This document shows positions 43,793-51,789 of a DNA stretch of 64,000 nt, one piece after another. The notes below the pieces were generated by a model. The model made no database searches. It was not told the DNA's origin and worked only from the letters and a program-made list of their open reading frames with translations. Position 1 is the first letter of the stretch, and each line of letters starts with the position of its first letter. The stretch is from the NCBI GenBank assembly GCA_050176585.1, contig JBFXHX010000004.1, forward strand, positions 99,576-163,575, read 5' to 3'. A program made the translations under genes and the position numbers. The DNA is from CAYYWP01 sp050176585 (GTDB taxonomy: Bacteria; Desulfobacterota; Binatia; HRBIN30; CADEER01).

Positions 43793-44809
43793 TCACTGCA
43801 AGGTCAAGAGGTAGGCGACCAGCGCTTTCACGTCCGCGGGCGGCAGCAGAATCGCCGGCATGTGCACTCCGGGTTTCAGGTCGGGCGCCGCCACCGTCCA
43901 TGCGGTGAGCGTGGCGATCTGGTTGGGCAGCAGCGCCGCACCGAGCATCTGCCGGCTCGCGACATGCGTGAGATCCGGCCCCGTCTGGCCGCCCGCATCG
44001 CTGCCCCGAACGGCGTGGCAGAGCGCGCAGGGACCGCTGGCGAAGAGCTGTGCACCACGCGCGGCCAGCGGGTCTGTGGGCGGCGCGGCGGGAAGCCGCT
44101 GCCGCTCCAACCATGCTTCGAACTCCTCCGCCGGTTCGCTGATCACCAGGAGGCCCATGTGGGAATGCGCGAAGCCGCAGAACTCGGCGCATTGGCCGCG
44201 GAAAGCGCCCGGGCGGTCGGCGCGCAGCACGAGCTCGGTGGTATGGCCGGGTATCAGATCCCGCTTGCCGTTGAGCTGCGGCACCCAGAAGCTATGGATC
44301 ACGTCTCCGCCAGTGAGCTCGAGGGCGACGTCGCGTCCGACCGGCACGTGCAGCTCATTGGCGGTGGTCACCCGACGGCTCGCGATCGGATCCTGGTATT
44401 CGATCTTCCACCACCACTGGTAACCAGTGATCTTCACCGCCAACGCACCGTCGGCCGCGCGCCAGCCGGTCGACCGGCCCACCGCGTCGCTGGCGACCAT
44501 CAAGCCGAACAGCACCATCACGGTGGCGGTGACCGCGGCGCCCACCGCCCAGCCGGCGCGCCGTTCGCGCGCGGCCTCGTGCACCGCGTCCCCCGGCGGT
44601 GTGCGCCGCCGTAGCATTCCGAACAGCAGCGCTGCCATCACCGCGGCGTAGATCGCGCCGCTGATGCCGAAGAGCCACCAACCCCAGTCCGCGATGAGCT
44701 GCGCGTCGCGCGCAGCCGGATCGAGCACCGCCAAGCGGCCTGTGCACCCGCCGATCGCCAACCCCGCGGCGCCGAGGGGGCCGAGTGCGCGCAATGGCCG
44801 CGCTGTCAT
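43793..44809 (-). CDS. coxB: Cytochrome c oxidase subunit II with fused cytochrome c domain (caa3 type)
   Basis: 338-residue subunit II. Lipoprotein-like start (GLAIGGC), two membrane helices (about 42-66 and 87-107), then KITGYQWWWKIEYQDP and the CuA domain with H172, C207, E209, C211, H215 and M218 (GQCAEFCGFAHSHM). The C-terminal domain is a class I cytochrome c with C261-x2-C264-H265 (CALCH) and a likely axial M317. It accepts electrons from soluble or lipid-anchored cytochrome c and passes them to subunit I. ATG at 44809 overlaps the upstream cytochrome gene stop (ATGA). Confidence 0.94.
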   Translation of the reverse strand: MTARPLRALGPLGAAGLAIGGCTGRLAVLDPAARDAQLIADWGWWLFGISGAIYAAVMAALLFGMLRRRTPPGDAVHEAARERRAGWAVGAAVTATVMVLFGLMVASDAVGRSTGWRAADGALAVKITGYQWWWKIEYQDPIASRRVTTANELHVPVGRDVALELTGGDVIHSFWVPQLNGKRDLIPGHTTELVLRADRPGAFRGQCAEFCGFAHSHMGLLVISEPAEEFEAWLERQRLPAAPPTDPLAARGAQLFASGPCALCHAVRGSDAGGQTGPDLTHVASRQMLGAALLPNQIATLTAWTVAAPDLKPGVHMPAILLPPADVKALVAYLLTLQ

Positions 44810-45309
44810 GGCTGCGGCATCCGTTCGCGCCGCGGCGTAGGCACCGGCATCGCCTGTTCGGCGGGCTTTGCCTGCAGCCCGTCGCTGCGCCCCGGCGCAG
44901 CATCGCTCGCCGCCAGTCCGGCGAGCGCGCGCACGTACGCCGTCAGCTGCCACGCCTGGCGCACCGGGATGCGGCCGCCGAAGCCGGGCATGCCGTTCGG
45001 GCGGCCGTGGACGATGCTGACATAGACATCGGCGGGTTCGCTGCCGTAGCGCCAGCCCTCGTCCATCAGCGGTGGGCCCATGCCGCCACCGCCGCTCGCG
45101 TGGCAGCCCGCGCAGTTGAACCACGCGTACAGGCGCTTCCCCTCCGACAGCTCGTACGCATTGTCCTCGGGGGCGCGCGCCCGTATGACGCCCGCCGCCG
45201 CGGCGAGCTCGGCGTCGGCCGGCGGTGTGTGGAGCCGCCGCGCCTCGCGCTCGCAGGCGACGGCGAAGCCGACGAGCAGCGCCAGGGCCGCGCGGCGGCG
45301 CCACGTCAC
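44806..45309 (-). CDS. Cytochrome c lipoprotein (XoxG-like position)
   Basis: 167-residue monoheme cytochrome c. Start GTG 45309 overlaps the xoxJ stop (GTGA). A lipoprotein signal (AALALLVGFAVAC) is followed by the heme motif CAGCH in FNCAGCHASGGGGMGPPL and a likely axial Met in PNGMPGFGGRIP. Its place between xoxJ and coxB makes it the probable electron acceptor of the PQQ dehydrogenase, feeding the caa3 oxidase. In methylotrophs the xoxF neighbour in this slot is xoxG; I assign the role from position, not from close similarity. The C-terminal 25 residues are Pro/Arg-rich. Confidence 0.87.
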   Translation of the reverse strand: MTWRRRAALALLVGFAVACEREARRLHTPPADAELAAAAGVIRARAPEDNAYELSEGKRLYAWFNCAGCHASGGGGMGPPLMDEGWRYGSEPADVYVSIVHGRPNGMPGFGGRIPVRQAWQLTAYVRALAGLAASDAAPGRSDGLQAKPAEQAMPVPTPRRERMPQP

Positions 45310-46133
45310 GGCATGCCCTCGACGCGCGCATCGAGGCGCGGGACGCCGTATTCGCGCAGCAGGGCGTCGATGTGGGCGCGCCGCCGCCGCAAGACGCCGT
45401 CGAGCTCGCGGCGAAAATCCTCCTCGCCACGGCGCACGCCGATCGCGATGTCGAACACGAACGGCAGGAATGGCAGATCCACCTGTGGCGACACCGGGAT
45501 GAGGTTCAGCGGCACGGTCTGCCCGCGCGCCACGTAGCCGGCCAGGGGTCCCCAGGCGATGGCCACGTCGAGCTCCCCGCGTGCCACCGCATCGACGAGG
45601 CGCCGCGGCGGGCTGTCCTCGGTATAGTCGCCGTACACGGTGTAGCCGACCACGTTGCGCACGATGCCGCGGCGGGCCAGCGCGTGCGCTGGCGGCGCGT
45701 TGGCCCCGTCGTCGCCGATCAGCGGCACGCCGATGCGCAGCGTGCGCAGGCGCGGATCGTCGAACGAGCGCAGGTCGCCGAGCGGCGCGTCGCGGCGGGT
45801 GACGAAGACGTACGTCGATCGATAGTACGGCCGCGTGTTCGCGGTGAGCTCGAAGGCGCTCGGGACGCCGAGCACGACATCGCACCGGCCCGCGCGCAGC
45901 GTCTCGCGAATGAACCCGCGGCGCTGCGGCTGCCATGTATAAGCCAGATCGGCGTCCAGCTCCGCCGCGATGAGGGCCGCGAGCCGGTTCTCGAACCCTT
46001 CGCCGCGCGCGTTCGAGAACGGCATGTTGTTCGGATCCGCGCAGACCCGCAAAACGCGGCGTGCCGCCATGCCCGGCGCGTCGCCGAGCGCGATCAAAGC
46101 GGCGGCCAGCACGCTAAGGCAGCGCGAACACAT
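45306..46133 (-). CDS. xoxJ: XoxJ-like periplasmic binding protein (quinoprotein-associated)
   Basis: 275-residue solute-binding-protein fold with a signal peptide (LSVLAAALIALGDAPGMA). The opening RVLRVCADPNNMPFSNARGE and GFENRLAALIAAELDADL, YTWQPQRRGFIRETL are the hallmark of the 'quinoprotein dehydrogenase-associated putative ABC substrate-binding protein' family (TIGR03871, recalled), which includes XoxJ and MoxJ/MxaJ. In methylotrophs it helps mature or activate the PQQ-lanthanide enzyme. ATG at 46133 overlaps xoxF by 20 bases. Confidence 0.92.
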   Translation of the reverse strand: MCSRCLSVLAAALIALGDAPGMAARRVLRVCADPNNMPFSNARGEGFENRLAALIAAELDADLAYTWQPQRRGFIRETLRAGRCDVVLGVPSAFELTANTRPYYRSTYVFVTRRDAPLGDLRSFDDPRLRTLRIGVPLIGDDGANAPPAHALARRGIVRNVVGYTVYGDYTEDSPPRRLVDAVARGELDVAIAWGPLAGYVARGQTVPLNLIPVSPQVDLPFLPFVFDIAIGVRRGEEDFRRELDGVLRRRRAHIDALLREYGVPRLDARVEGMP

Positions 46134-47919
46134 AGAGCTTGCCGCCTTTCGCGGTCGCCTCGGGCAGATCGGTCATGGCGTTCGCGAAGCCGAGCGCCGC
46201 GGTCGCATCGCGCCCGTCGAGCCCGCCGGCGACGATCCCGCCGGCCCATCCGCCCACTCCGGCGAGCACGGCGATGTACTGCCGGCCGTCCGGAGCCCGA
46301 TAGCTGACCGGCTGGCCGATGATCCCGGACTCGACCTCATACTGCCACAGCAGCTTGCCGTCGCGAGCATCGATGGCTTTGAACCAACCGTCCATGGTGC
46401 CGTAGAACACCACGCCGCCCGCAGTGGCGAGCGCTCCGCTCCACACCGGGAAGCGCTCCTGCAACTGCCAGCGCGGGCTCGCGGCGACGGGATCCCACGC
46501 GGTGAACAGACCCCGGTGTCCGCCTGGTCCGGCATACATGCGGACGTTCGCGCCGACGTACGGCGTGCCGGCGATGTAGCTCACTTCGATGCCCTCGACG
46601 TCGTAACAGAGATTCTGGTGGGGGATGTAGAGCAGCCCGGTCTGCGGCGAGTATGCCGCGGGCTGCCAGTCCTTGCCGCCCGGCGGTGCGGGACAGATGC
46701 CACGCACCACGCGCCCCACCACCGGCTTCATTTCCGGCACGTCGAGCGGGCGGCCGGTGTCCAGGTTTATGCCACGCGTAGAGGTGATGTGGACGAAGGG
46801 CGTGGCCGAGAGCACCTCGCCGCTGCGCCGGTCGAGGACGTACACGTAGCCGTTGCGATCGGCGTGGATGAGGACCGATCGCGGCGCGCCGCCGATCGGC
46901 AGGTCGAGGAGGATGTTTTCGTTTATGCCGTCGTAGTCGTGCAGATCGTGCGGATTCCATTGATACGCCCAGACCGCTTCGCCGCTGTCTGGCCGCCGTG
47001 CAAACACGGCCGCGGTCCACTTGTTGTCGCCGGGACGCTGCTCGGCGTTCCACGGACCGGGATTGGCGGTGCCATAATAGATGAGATCGAGCGCCGGGTC
47101 GTACGAGAGAAACCCCCACACGGTGCCACCGCCGATTCGCCACGCCTCGGGCGGCCATGTGCTCACGCCGAGGTCTGGCTGGCGATCGGCCGCGTAGAAC
47201 GGCCGGAAGCCGGGCCCGATCAGCACTTCGCTGTCCGGGCCGGTGCTGTACGCCCGCCAAGCCATGCGGCCGGTGGACGCGTCGAGCGCCGTCAGCCATC
47301 CGCGCACGCCCATCTCACCCCCGCTGTTGCCGACCAGCACCTTGTCGCGCACCACGAACGGCGCCATCGTGATCGTCTCGCCGCGCGAGATATCGCCGAG
47401 CTTCGTGCGCCACAGCTCGCGCCCACTGCTCGCCTCGACGGCGACCGTGTGCGCATCGAGCGTGTTGATGAACACGCGACCGTCGGCGAACGCGGCGCCG
47501 CGGTTCACCACATCGCAGCACGCGACGCCCTGCGCGTTCGGGTCGACCGCCGGGCGGTACGTCCACGCGACGGCCGGGCCCGGCTTGGATAGGTCGAAGG
47601 CGTAGAGCCAGTTGGGATACGGCGTGACTACGTACATCATGCCGCCGATGACGATCGGCGCGGCTTCGTGACCGCGCGCGGCGCCGGTGGCAAACGTCCA
47701 CGCGGGCCGCAGATCGCCAGCGTTCGCCGGCGTGATGTCGGCCAATTCGCTGAAGCGTCGGTTCGCGAAATCGCCGGCGGCCATCGGCCAGTCGGGGCCC
47801 GCGCCCGCCGGTTGCGCCGCCGCGGCATATGCCGACAACCACGTTGCGAGCGCCGACGCCCAACTGGCGAGCATCACCAGACGAAGGGCAAACGGCAGCC
47901 TCTTGGCGGCACGTCGCAT
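46114..47919 (-). CDS. xoxF: Lanthanide-dependent PQQ methanol/alcohol dehydrogenase (XoxF type)
   Basis: 601-residue periplasmic quinoprotein. Signal peptide about 1-35 (FALRLVMLASWASALATWLS). The vicinal disulfide C134-C135 (GVACCDVVNRG) that stacks on PQQ is present. Predicted metal ligands: E202 (GNSGGEMGVRGW), N286 (GTANPGPW), catalytic D328 and the extra D330 in HDLHDYDGIN. The Asp two residues after the catalytic Asp marks lanthanide-dependent enzymes; calcium MxaF has Ala there. The eight-bladed propeller with repeated W-type motifs fills the protein. ATG at 47919 chosen for the signal peptide; ATG 47967 and GTG 47979 are in frame. First gene of a nine-gene overlapping operon. Methanol is the likeliest substrate, but other short alcohols are possible. 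Confidence 0.93.
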   Translation of the reverse strand: MRRAAKRLPFALRLVMLASWASALATWLSAYAAAAQPAGAGPDWPMAAGDFANRRFSELADITPANAGDLRPAWTFATGAARGHEAAPIVIGGMMYVVTPYPNWLYAFDLSKPGPAVAWTYRPAVDPNAQGVACCDVVNRGAAFADGRVFINTLDAHTVAVEASSGRELWRTKLGDISRGETITMAPFVVRDKVLVGNSGGEMGVRGWLTALDASTGRMAWRAYSTGPDSEVLIGPGFRPFYAADRQPDLGVSTWPPEAWRIGGGTVWGFLSYDPALDLIYYGTANPGPWNAEQRPGDNKWTAAVFARRPDSGEAVWAYQWNPHDLHDYDGINENILLDLPIGGAPRSVLIHADRNGYVYVLDRRSGEVLSATPFVHITSTRGINLDTGRPLDVPEMKPVVGRVVRGICPAPPGGKDWQPAAYSPQTGLLYIPHQNLCYDVEGIEVSYIAGTPYVGANVRMYAGPGGHRGLFTAWDPVAASPRWQLQERFPVWSGALATAGGVVFYGTMDGWFKAIDARDGKLLWQYEVESGIIGQPVSYRAPDGRQYIAVLAGVGGWAGGIVAGGLDGRDATAALGFANAMTDLPEATAKGGKLYVFALP

Positions 47920-48385
47920 AAGCGTCCAGATCGCCGAGCAAGCCGAGAGCCATACGACGCCAGGCATCGACGTGGCCACTTGTCAAGGCCGAGCTTCGCG
48001 CCGCGGGTAAGTCTTACCTGGATGAGGCAGCTCGTACAGCGTGGAGCGACTGCTCCCGCCAACTGGAACGACTACTCCCGCTAGTGAAACGGATGTCCGC
48101 GAGCGAGCCGCGGCGCCGGCCGTAATGCGGCGCAGCGCGAACGCGCTCCGATCGCCGCGCGCGCCCGAGCCCCTGCTCATCGACATCGTCGCGTGGCTGA
48201 CCGGGCCCGCCTGTTCAGCGCGATCCGAGGGGCGGAACGCCTGTGAGTAGAGGCCCGACATGAGCAGCGCGACGGTCGTGTTGACGCCGTCGGGACGGCT
48301 TTGTTAACCGAAATGCCCGCATGCCGCCGCGAGGCGACGAAGCCTAGCAGTCATTCTGAATGAGCCATCGCAACCAGTGGCAGTG
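47920..48385. promoter_or_regulatory. Divergent xoxF/porin promoter region with palindrome and tandem repeat
   Basis: About 465 bases without a gene. It contains a 13-base palindrome GGTAAG-T-CTTACC (48006-48018) about 87 bases upstream of the xoxF start, and two adjacent 22-base near-copies of GGAGCGACTGCTCCCGCC (48043-48064 and 48065-48086; about five differences). Both sit where an activator or repressor of xoxF would bind. No gene for such a regulator is adjacent. The rest of the region, toward the porin, shows nothing clear. Confidence 0.55.
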
Positions 48386-49927
48386 ATGTCGCGAGCGAGG
48401 TGCGGAACGCGCGCGCACAACGCGCGGGCCATCCGCGGTGGCGTGCTCGGCGCTGGCGTGCTGGCGCTCTCGCTGTGGGTGCCGGTGTGCGCCCGCGCCG
48501 CCGAGCCGCGCGCCGACGACCCGGCCGTCCAGCAGCAACTCGACGAGCTGCGGGAGATGATCCGCCAGCAGAATCGCATCATCGAGGAGCTGCGGCGCGA
48601 GCTAGACCACCAAAAAAAGCCGGCCCAGGCGGAGGCGCCGAAGCCCGAGGAGCGTCCTCGCACCAACGTTCCGCAGACGGTGCGCAAGCCCGAAGCGAGC
48701 GGCGTGCAGGGTAAGCCCGCCTTGAGCACCTCCACCGGGCCGTTCCAGGTCGGCTACGACAAGGGCTTCGTCATACAGCCCGTCGACCGCGAGAAAACCC
48801 CGTTCAAACTGCGCATAACGGCGCGCATGCAGTTCCGCTACACGCTGTTCGCGCGCGATGTCCGCACGTACACCGACAGCGCCGGCATCATCTACGACAT
48901 CAACGACCGCAGTGACTTCGAGATCGAGCGCGGCCGGCTCACGTTCGACGGCTTCGCCATCGATCCGAAGCTCGGTTACTACCTGAACCTGGACTTCGAC
49001 ACCGACGACAACCACGACGTCATCGCACACGACTTCTGGGTGTACTACCTCTTCGGCGAGGCCTTCATCGCGCACGCCGGCAAGGCGTTCGTCCCCGGCA
49101 GTCGGGAGTGGCTGATGGGCAGCACGAACACGCGTTTTGCGGATCGCTCGCTCGCCACGACATTTTTCCGGCCCGATCGGAGCATCGGCATCTGGGCCCT
49201 CGGCGAACCGCTGGACGGCCTCTACTACCGCTCGATGCTGGCCAACGGGTTCAACACCACCGATCTGGAATTCAACGACGTCGACAACAACTTCGCGTGG
49301 GCGACGTCCGCCTGGTGGGACGTCTGGGACAACTGGGGCAGCGGCTGGTCCGATCTCGAGTGGCACGACGACCCGGCGATCCAGATGGGCACGTCGTACA
49401 CGATGTCACAGCTCGAAGGCCCCGGCCCCGTCGGGCAGCCGTCGATCGAGCAAAACTTCGTGCGTCTGTCCGACGGTACCCGTCTGACGCAAACCGGTGC
49501 ACTCGCGCCCGACGCCACGGTCAGTGAATTCGACATCTATCTTTGGAGCATCGACTTCGCGACCAAATACAAAGGCTTCGGGTTCAACGGCGAGTACTAC
49601 TTCCGCTGGATCGACGATCTGCGCGCCAACCGCCCGCTGCCGTTCACCGACTTCTTCGACCACGGTTTTTACATCGAGACCGGCTACATGATCGTTCCGA
49701 AGTATGTAGAGATCGGGGCGCGCATGTCGCGGATCTTCGGCCGCTTCGGCGACCGCGGGGCCGAGTACGGCGGCGTGGTGAACTGGTTCATCAACGGCAC
49801 ACACAGCTGGAAACTTACGCTCGACGCGACGCGCGTGCGCCACAGCCCGGCGCAGAACACCGCTCCCGGCTATAATATCGGCGACGACGGGGTGCTGGTG
49901 CGGGGGCAACTCCAAGCCGGGTTCTAG
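48386..49927 (+). CDS. OprP/OprO-type outer-membrane porin
   Basis: 513-residue porin. Signal peptide about 15-40 (GVLGAGVLALSLWVPVCARA), then a periplasmic coiled coil (VQQQLDELREMIRQQNRIIE, about 50-75), a Lys/Pro linker, and a beta-barrel rich in alternating aromatic strands (ITARMQFRYTLFARD, DFEIERGRLTFDGFAID, GEYYFRWID) ending in a C-terminal Phe (QLQAGF). This matches the phosphate-selective porin O/P family. ATG at 48386, with a GTG three codons upstream in frame. Divergent from xoxF, so it may serve the same growth condition; substrate not predictable. Confidence 0.87.
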   Translation: MSRARCGTRAHNARAIRGGVLGAGVLALSLWVPVCARAAEPRADDPAVQQQLDELREMIRQQNRIIEELRRELDHQKKPAQAEAPKPEERPRTNVPQTVRKPEASGVQGKPALSTSTGPFQVGYDKGFVIQPVDREKTPFKLRITARMQFRYTLFARDVRTYTDSAGIIYDINDRSDFEIERGRLTFDGFAIDPKLGYYLNLDFDTDDNHDVIAHDFWVYYLFGEAFIAHAGKAFVPGSREWLMGSTNTRFADRSLATTFFRPDRSIGIWALGEPLDGLYYRSMLANGFNTTDLEFNDVDNNFAWATSAWWDVWDNWGSGWSDLEWHDDPAIQMGTSYTMSQLEGPGPVGQPSIEQNFVRLSDGTRLTQTGALAPDATVSEFDIYLWSIDFATKYKGFGFNGEYYFRWIDDLRANRPLPFTDFFDHGFYIETGYMIVPKYVEIGARMSRIFGRFGDRGAEYGGVVNWFINGTHSWKLTLDATRVRHSPAQNTAPGYNIGDDGVLVRGQLQAGF

Positions 49928-49973
49928 CCGGCGGGCGCCGGACCGGCGCAGAGGCGGCGCGCGGGACGCCGGA

Positions 49974-50867
49974 TCAGGAAAACTTCTGCGTCCCGCGGGT
50001 GCGCACGCGGCGGTCGAGAAGCGCGTCGAGAAAACGCATCTGCGAACCGAAGTGCTTGACCGCGAGCACCGGCACACTGCTGGTCAAGAGCACGTGTTCG
50101 GTCTCGCTCCCGAGAATTACGGCCGCCGCGCCGCTGCGCCCGCGCGTGCCCATGACGATCAAATCGCTCCGCTTCGCGTCCGCGGCATGGAGTATCGCGC
50201 TCGTGACGTCCGCAGAGTCGACGAACACGGGCTCCAGATCCACCCCGTGCCAGTCGATCCGCGCCGCGAACAGCGCGAACGCCTCGCGCACTTCCGAATC
50301 CGCAGCATCCTCGTATTCCGCATACCCAACGAGCGACGGCTCGAAACGCACATGCAGCACCTGGCACCGCTCGATACCCGCGGCCGCCGCGATGGCGGTA
50401 GCGAGGCTCAGCGCATCCGCAGATCGAACCGAAAGGTCTACCGGCACCAGCATCCGCTCGATTCGTACCGGCGCACTTTCCGGAACCATCCATACCGAGC
50501 AGGGGGCCTTCATCGCCAAGCGCCGGGACAACACTCGGCGCGCACCACCGCGCGGCTCGCCGACCAGCAAAAGATCCGCGCCGGTATCGATCGTCTCCCG
50601 GAGCAGCACGTCGATTGCCGCTCCAGCGCGTATGGCCGTGGTCAGCCGGCCGTCTGCCGACAAGGAGCGCAGAGGGGCGGGGATTCCATGGGCGAGTGCA
50701 TCCAACGCCGCGCGTTCTGCTGCCGCCGGAAGCCCCGGCGGCAGCACGTACGCAACGTGAAACGCAGCCGCGGGCTGCAGGCGTGCGAGCATCGCTGCGT
50801 AATCGAAGACAACGCCGTCGGCATCCGTACAGCTCGCCGCTACGAGCACGCGGTCATACAGTGGCAC
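49974..50867 (-). CDS. Tandem-domain universal stress protein
   Basis: 297-residue protein with two UspA domains. The second has the ATP-binding pattern G-x2-G-x9-G-S in VMGTRGRSGAAAVILGSETE and ends with VPVLAVKHFG. The first domain keeps LLVGEPRGGARRVLSRRLAM and is degenerate. GTG start at 50867 (VPLYDRVLVAAS) is 23 bases after the second stress gene. Last gene of the carbonic anhydrase - SulP - usp - usp operon. Close paralogue of its neighbour, suggesting a local duplication. Confidence 0.87.
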   Translation of the reverse strand: MPLYDRVLVAASCTDADGVVFDYAAMLARLQPAAAFHVAYVLPPGLPAAAERAALDALAHGIPAPLRSLSADGRLTTAIRAGAAIDVLLRETIDTGADLLLVGEPRGGARRVLSRRLAMKAPCSVWMVPESAPVRIERMLVPVDLSVRSADALSLATAIAAAAGIERCQVLHVRFEPSLVGYAEYEDAADSEVREAFALFAARIDWHGVDLEPVFVDSADVTSAILHAADAKRSDLIVMGTRGRSGAAAVILGSETEHVLLTSSVPVLAVKHFGSQMRFLDALLDRRVRTRGTQKFS

Positions 50868-50890
50868 GTCCGGAACAGCTCCCGGCGCGG

Positions 50891-51787
50891 CTAGCCGAAC
50901 TGCGGCTCTGTGCCGCGGAACTTCCGGTCGAGCAAGGCGCTGAGAATGCCGAGCCGCTCGCCGCGATCCTTCGTGACCACCACTGGTACGGTCGATTCCA
51001 GCAGCACCTGCTCCGACTCGCTCCCGAGTAGCGCGGCCGCGGAGGGCCCGCGCCCGCGCGTGCCCAAAACGACGAGGTCCGCCCGGCCAGCGTCGACGAG
51101 CCGTGCCACCGCGGCGGCCACCGACCGGCTCTCTTCCTGCACCGGTTGCACCTGCACGCCGTGCAGGTCGAGCGGCGCGAGAAATCGGTCGAAGGCGCGG
51201 GCGATCTCCTGGCGTTCGGCGGCGGGGCTGCCGTACGCGCTGGGCTCGAGCACGTGGACGACCGTGCACGTCTCGTGACCGGCGCGGCGGGCGATCAGCG
51301 TCGCCAAGCTCACCGCGTGCGCCGACGGCTGCGAAAAATCCGTCGCCGCGAGCACGGCGGAAATCCGTGGCCCCGAGCCCTCGGGCACCATGCAGACAGA
51401 ACAGGGCGCGTTCATCGCCAGCCGGCGGCTCGAAGATCGGCGGCCGCGCGCGCTGCGCCGGTGGCCGACCATGACGAGATCACTGCCCGCATCGGCGACC
51501 GCCGCGAGCAGCTTGTCCAGATGCGGCCCGGTCAAGACCGGCACGTCCGCGACCGCGACCTCGCCGAACTGTTCGGTCACCATCGCGTGCAGCTCGCTGC
51601 GCACGTCCGCGAACGAGCGCGGCGTCTGACCGCGCCGCATGGCGTCCTCGACGGATGGCAACACATGAACGAACGAGAACCGCACGCGCCCCTCGCCCAG
51701 GTCGCGGAACAGTCGCGCGTAACGCAGCAGGTCATGATCCACGGCATCCAAGCACAGGGCAACTGTAACATGTTCGAAGTAATTCAT
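50891..51787 (-). CDS. Tandem-domain universal stress protein
   Basis: 298-residue paralogue of the preceding gene. Second UspA domain has VLGTRGRGPSAAALLGSESE and VPVVVTKDRGE; the first has VMVGHRRSARGRRSSSRRLA, a degenerate nucleotide loop. ATG at 51787 lies two bases after the SulP stop. Probably regulates the transporter or responds to energy state; in SulP-linked clusters USP domains can occur beside or fused to the transporter (general knowledge, role inferred). Confidence 0.88.
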   Translation of the reverse strand: MNYFEHVTVALCLDAVDHDLLRYARLFRDLGEGRVRFSFVHVLPSVEDAMRRGQTPRSFADVRSELHAMVTEQFGEVAVADVPVLTGPHLDKLLAAVADAGSDLVMVGHRRSARGRRSSSRRLAMNAPCSVCMVPEGSGPRISAVLAATDFSQPSAHAVSLATLIARRAGHETCTVVHVLEPSAYGSPAAERQEIARAFDRFLAPLDLHGVQVQPVQEESRSVAAAVARLVDAGRADLVVLGTRGRGPSAAALLGSESEQVLLESTVPVVVTKDRGERLGILSALLDRKFRGTEPQFG

Positions 51788-51789
51788 AT

